Source: Paramecium sonneborni
Lineage: Eukaryota > Ciliophora > Oligohymenophorea > Peniculida > Parameciidae
Length of the DNA: 64,000 nucleotides
Assembly (NCBI GenBank): GCA_905182985.1
Contig: CAJJDN010000018.1
Location: 321,926-385,925, forward strand
Reading direction: 5' to 3'
Both the position numbers and the translations under genes were made by a program. Positions 59,780 to 64,000 of the stretch are shown here, in pieces. Each line of letters begins with the position of its first letter. The stretch's first letter is position 1. The notes under the pieces are model-generated. The model had not been told where the DNA came from, searched no databases, and saw only the letters and a list, made by a program, of their open reading frames with translations.

Positions 59780-60775
59780 ATGGCAGACGAATAATTAACT
59801 ATTCTTTACATAATTAATCCAGATCCTATATTTTATGGTATGATGGATTAACTTATCATTGAAACCTTTCAAAGGCATAAAGTTAATGTAATAGTCACAG
59901 AACTTGAAGAATTAAGTTTTATTGTTGGGAATGTAAATATTAATCATATCTCTATATACAGGAAATAACATTCTATAGAAAAGGAGAATAAATACAATTT
60001 GATGCATTTTTAGGATATGGATATATGGCACCAAAACATAACTAAGATTATATGTATTTTACTTTTGCTGTTCATTCAGCTGGAAAAATTACATTACATA
60101 AACCGGAAACAGAAGAAATACTTTAAAATAAATTACTTCAATATCTCAAATTTAGTGAGAATCAAGTTCCTATTCCAAGATCTGGAACCTCCTTCTCAGT
60201 TAATACATTTAAATAGAATCTTAGAAGATTTAATAACAAATCTATCATGAAAGAAGTTGTAGGTTATGAAGGTACTGGAGTTAAACTTTCAGTAAATCAT
60301 AACTAAAGTACAGAACTTTTTTGTAAGTCAATCTGGAATGGAGAATAAACCATTATTTAAGATTTCATTGATGATACTATTGGAAGATCTATTAGAGTTC
60401 TTGTAATTGGTGGCAAAGCTGTTTCTGTCACTGAATTCTAAGACAATGTGGTAATTTAATATTTTAAACTAGGATTTCAAGTCTAATGCATAAAGTGATG
60501 ATTTTACAATTGAATCTAAGATGGATTCTGATAAAAAAAATGAATATTTTAAAATTGCTGAAAAAGCTTGTGCTGCAATTGATCCTCATTTAACTATTGG
60601 AGGTGTTGACATTTTGGATTCTAGAAAGAATGGAATTGTCATTCTAGAAATTAATAGTTGGCCTGAAATTACATTCTCATAAGATGCTACAGGCCTTCCT
60701 CTCTTTGATTAATTTGGCTAAGAATTCATTGAAAAAATTATTACCAATATTAGAGAAAGAAAAAACTCAGCTTGA
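59780..60775 (+). CDS. RimK-like ATP-grasp ligase
   Basis: 314 residues after introns of 29 and 22 nt. N-terminal Rossmann-like part (LTILYIINPDPIFYG, VNVIVTELEE), then ATP-grasp: SIMKEVVGYEGTGVKL (ATP-binding Lys and Gly loop), TIIQDFIDDTIGRSIRVLVI, GGKAVSVTEF, GGVDILDSRKNGIVILEINS (metal ligands in the E-I-N). Such enzymes join carboxylates to amines with ATP, as RimK (glutamate onto S6) or glutathione synthetase. The substrate here is unknown. The C-terminus is short and basic. Confidence 0.82.
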
Positions 60776-60916
60776 TTTAATATAATTGTCATTTTATATA
60801 TTTATACAATCTCCTTTGTAATAGGTTAAAATAAACTTACATTTTAATGAATATTCTAATTTCTTAAAAATTCAATTTAATTATATATTTTATATTATTA
60901 TTATANCTTATTTACC

Positions 60917-61912
60917 ATGGCAGACGAATAATTAACTATTCTTTACATAATTAATCCAGATCCTATATTTTATGGTATGATGGATTAACTTATCATTGAA
61001 ACCTTTCAAAGGCATAAAGTTAATGTAATAGTCACAGAACTTGAAGAATTAAGTTTTATTGTTGGGAATGTAAATATTAATCATATCTCTATATACAGGA
61101 AATAACATTCTATAGAAAAGGAGAATAAATACAATTTGATGCATTTTTAGGATATGGATATATGGCACCAAAACATAACTAAGATTATATGTATTTTACT
61201 TTTGCTGTTCATTCAGCTGGAAAAATTACATTACATAAACCGGAAACAGAAGAAATACTTTAAAATAAATTACTTCAATATCTCAAATTTAGTGAGAATC
61301 AAGTTCCTATTCCAAGATCTGGAACCTCCTTCTCAGTTAATACATTTAAATAGAATCTTAGAAGATTTAATAACAAATCTATCATGAAAGAAGTTGTAGG
61401 TTATGAAGGTACTGGAGTTAAACTTTCAGTAAATCATAACTAAAGTACAGAACTTTTTTGTAAGTCAATCTGGAATGGAGAATAAACCATTATTTAAGAT
61501 TTCATTGATGATACTATTGGAAGATCTATTAGAGTTCTTGTAATTGGTGGCAAAGCTGTTTCTGTCACTGAATTCTAAGACAATGTGGTAATTTAATATT
61601 TTAAACTAGGATTTCAAGTCTAATGCATAAAGTGATGATTTTACAATTGAATCTAAGATGGATTCTGATAAAAAAAATGAATATTTTAAAATTGCTGAAA
61701 AAGCTTGTGCTGCAATTGATCCTCATTTAACTATTGGAGGTGTTGACATTTTGGATTCTAGAAAGAATGGAATTGTCATTCTAGAAATTAATAGTTGGCC
61801 TGAAATTACATTCTCATAAGATGCTACAGGCCTTCCTCTCTTTGATTAATTTGGCTAAGAATTCATTGAAAAAATTATTACCAATATTAGAGAAAGAAAA
61901 AACTCAGCTTGA
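60917..61912 (+). CDS. RimK-like ATP-grasp ligase, second assembly copy
   Basis: Identical to 59780-60775 including both introns. This copy is followed by the natural 3' flank. Counting it as a paralogue would probably be wrong. Confidence 0.8.
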
Positions 61913-62399
61913 TTTAATATAATTGTCATTTTATATATTTATACAATCTCCTTTGTAATAGGTTAAAATAAACTTACATTTTAATGAATATTCTAATTTC
62001 TTAAAAATTCAATTTAATTATATATTTTATATTATTATTATAATATTGTACAAATTTTATAATTCTACAAGATAATATATAGGTTTGATCTTATAATTCA
62101 TTATAGAGATATTGTTAATTAAAGATTTAAAACTCACTATTTGTAATAAAATAAACTTATGATATCTTTAGTTTGTATTTTTTTATTTTATCTTATATTT
62201 TTAGTAATATAATAATTTAGATTTTATAAATTAAACTCAAAGGCTTATATTCCCTTTAATTTTTTAAAGTATAAATAAAATAAAGGAAGATAAAGAATTT
62301 GAGTAAAATTTTCATTGTTAGGTTTCTCAAAATATCTCAATATTTTTAATAGTGAATTTAAGAATCTTGATTAATATTTTTTTATGTTAAAAATAATTG
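61913..62399. other. AT-rich intergenic stretch, no supported gene
   Basis: Convergent 3' flanks of the ATP-grasp and TPR genes. Nothing coding on either strand and no structured element seen. Its first 130 bases lie in the assembly repeat. Confidence 0.5.
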
Positions 62400-64000
62400 T
62401 CATTTTAAATTTTAAATTTCTTCAATTAATTTTTTGAATTCATTCTGATCTGTTTTGCAATTTACTATCGCTTGTTCGTAAACTATAATAGCTTCTAAAT
62501 TCTTCTTTAATTTCGTTAATAAATCACCTTTTATAAATTTTTATAATTACCTTTGTTTTTATATGCTAAAGTATATGATTTGTTTATCACTATAGACTAG
62601 TCATAAGTTTTTAAGGCTTCATCATATTTATTGAGGCATTCTAATGCAAAACCTATTAAAATTAAATGATTTATATGCCTTTATTATTATACGCAGTGGC
62701 ATAATTAGGATCTATTTTTATTGCCTTATCGTAGCAAATAATTTCATCATTGTATTTCTATTGATTATTTAATGAAACGCCTATTAAAATAAATTATAAA
62801 TCAACCTTTATTTAGGTAGGCAGCGGCATAATTAGGATCTATTTTTATTGCCTTATCGTAGCAAATAATTGCATCATCGTATTTCTATTGATTATTTAAT
62901 GAATTGCCTATTATAATTGAATTGTAAATAAACCTTTATTCAAATAGGCAGTGGCATTATTAGGATCTATTTCTATTGCCTTATCATAGCAATTAATTGC
63001 ATCATCGTATTTCTATAGTTTATTTAATGAATTGCCTATTAAAATTTAAAAATAAATAAACCTTTATTTAAATAAGCTATGGCATAATTAGAATCTATTT
63101 TTATTGCATTTTCAAAACAATTAATTGCATCATCGTATTTCTATAGATCATATAATGAAATGGCTATTAAAATAAAGTTTTTCTAATAATCGATTACCTT
63201 TTCTGTATAAAGCATGGAGATTTTACGGTTCCTCAAATAATACTTCATCACATAATTAAATAGCTGACTAATATTACTTTTGATCATTTAACGCATAACC
63301 TTGAGGAAAATATTATGAAATACTTTTTGCAATTTATATAAATTTATTTTTCGGATTCTTTTATAATTCTAATTCTGAATAAACCATTAAATCTAAAAAT
63401 ATGGTATTATTTATTTTTTTAGCTTATTTTCTCAAAATTTATGCTTTATAACATTGATTCATTTAAAATAATGAAATACCTTAAAAAATATATAATAAGA
63501 TACATTAAAAGAATGTAGCAAACGATTATTGTTTTTCTAATTACTTTATACTTTCAGATAAATGTTCTTAGGCTTATTGCCAATTTTCATTATTTAGTAA
63601 TTCTATTCCTAATTTATTAATTATTGAATCAAATACCTTACTGAATTTTAATATCATAATCTTGTTTTAAATATTAGGATTATTATTATTATTAATCTTA
63701 ATTAAACGCATTAATTATTCTTTTAACATTAATTAATTAAGTTCCTATAATATTCAATTTTATAAAAATACCAATTTAATTCTACTAGGTGATCTCATCT
63801 TAATAATTCAAATATTGATACCATTCCTTAATTGACTATAAGTTTTCTTTCATTTATTGATATTCTTATAATGATAAGTATTCAGATATCTTAATTAATT
63901 GTTTGTTCATTTTTTCAATTTATTTAAATTATTCTTCAAATTTAGTTTTAACTAAAGCAAAGGATTTATTCAATTAATCTCCTAAATTATTAAGATATTC
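62400..64000 (-). CDS. TPR-repeat protein (5' end beyond the window)
   Basis: The N-terminal part in view is helical and Gln/Asn-rich (FEEQFKQIEKMNKQLIKISE; WQQAQEHLSESIKQLEKQQS). Then come consecutive tetratricopeptide repeats with the W/Y-x-x-A...Y pattern: YDDAINCFENAIKIDSNYAI, YDDAINCYDKAIEIDPNNAT, YDDAIICYDKAIKIDPNYAA, YNDEIICYDKAIKIDPNYAT and YDEALKTYDQSIVINKSYTL. After each NKG turn an intron interrupts at the same codon phase (63164-63197, 63036-63061, 62908-62933, 62781-62805, 62653-62678, plus a last one near 62530). The one at 62653-62678 begins GC rather than GT. TPRs are protein-binding scaffolds; the partner is unknown. No start codon is visible before the edge. Confidence 0.85.

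Larger units (their letters stand above)
59770..62042. repeat. Exact 1136-bp direct repeat split by one N (60906)
   Basis: Copy 1 is 59770-60905 and copy 2 is 60907-62042. Each contains a whole copy of the ATP-grasp gene, starting 10 nt before its ATG. Introns and third positions are identical too, so a true tandem gene pair is unlikely. Confidence 0.95.

Noticed and set aside
60017..60250. Two identical 77-codon standard-code ORFs at 60017 and 61154
   Set aside because: They are out-of-frame shadows of the ATP-grasp gene and are doubled only because of the N-split assembly repeat.
59780..61912. A real tandem gene pair of ATP-grasp ligases
   Set aside because: Perfect identity in introns and flanks, together with the single N and four similar cases, makes unmerged contig overlap the simpler explanation.

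Overview
The window is somatic (macronuclear) DNA of a Paramecium-like oligohymenophorean ciliate. Recognisable proteins read through only if TAA and TAG mean glutamine and TGA is the sole stop. Introns are tiny (about 20-34 nt, GT...AG), the DNA is strongly AT-rich, and genes are tightly packed: convergent neighbours end 19-38 nt apart, and one divergent kinase pair is separated by 25 nt. Standard-code ORF calls are therefore mostly fragments. The models below use the ciliate code, with introns placed by hand and checked by frame arithmetic.

Layout. 0-6 kb: kinase C-terminus, H2A.Z, a coiled-coil gene, a Q/S/N-rich gene, a four-TM protein and an STK32-like kinase. 6-13 kb: a decayed ORF, cystinosin, a RanBP2-finger/ERI1-like exonuclease, an extended-PHD protein and small genes. 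13-21 kb: MAPK, an AGC kinase, prolidase, a kelch protein, IMP dehydrogenase and ribosomal P1. 21-31 kb: a PWI splicing factor, an ABC1/ADCK kinase, a HIBCH-like hydrolase, a PSTK-like kinase, eL8 (RPL7A) and a BIVM-like protein. 31-42 kb: a wrecked alpha-COP gene, a Cys-to-Ser dual-specificity pseudophosphatase with a long Q/N tail, and a Q-rich coiled coil. 42-51 kb: a UBL-like protein, MYCBP, NDUFS6, two decayed genes (one DnaJ) and a coiled-coil/PH protein. 53-64 kb: cyclin, an RBM39-like factor, USP, QTRT2, an ATP-grasp ligase and a TPR gene that runs off the right edge.

Two features dominate. First, five exact direct repeats of about 1.0-1.2 kb (copies at 9521/10628, 22318/23540, 35219/36384, 51834/52850 and 59770/60907) are each split by a single N. 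They look like unmerged contig overlaps rather than real duplications and create false partial or complete gene copies. Second, several loci are ORFs broken by one or two in-frame TGAs, frameshifts or deletions (alpha-COP, DnaJ, several coiled-coil or orphan ORFs). This fits ongoing loss of duplicated genes, as known in Paramecium after whole-genome duplication. Most of the TGAs fall where Trp could stand, as expected when TGG-to-TGA is the main way to make a stop in a code where TAA and TAG are sense.

There is no operon logic. The genes are housekeeping, signalling, RNA-processing and ciliate-specific Q-rich genes. I found no tRNA, rRNA, CRISPR, telomere repeat or transposase, and no convincing new multi-gene system.
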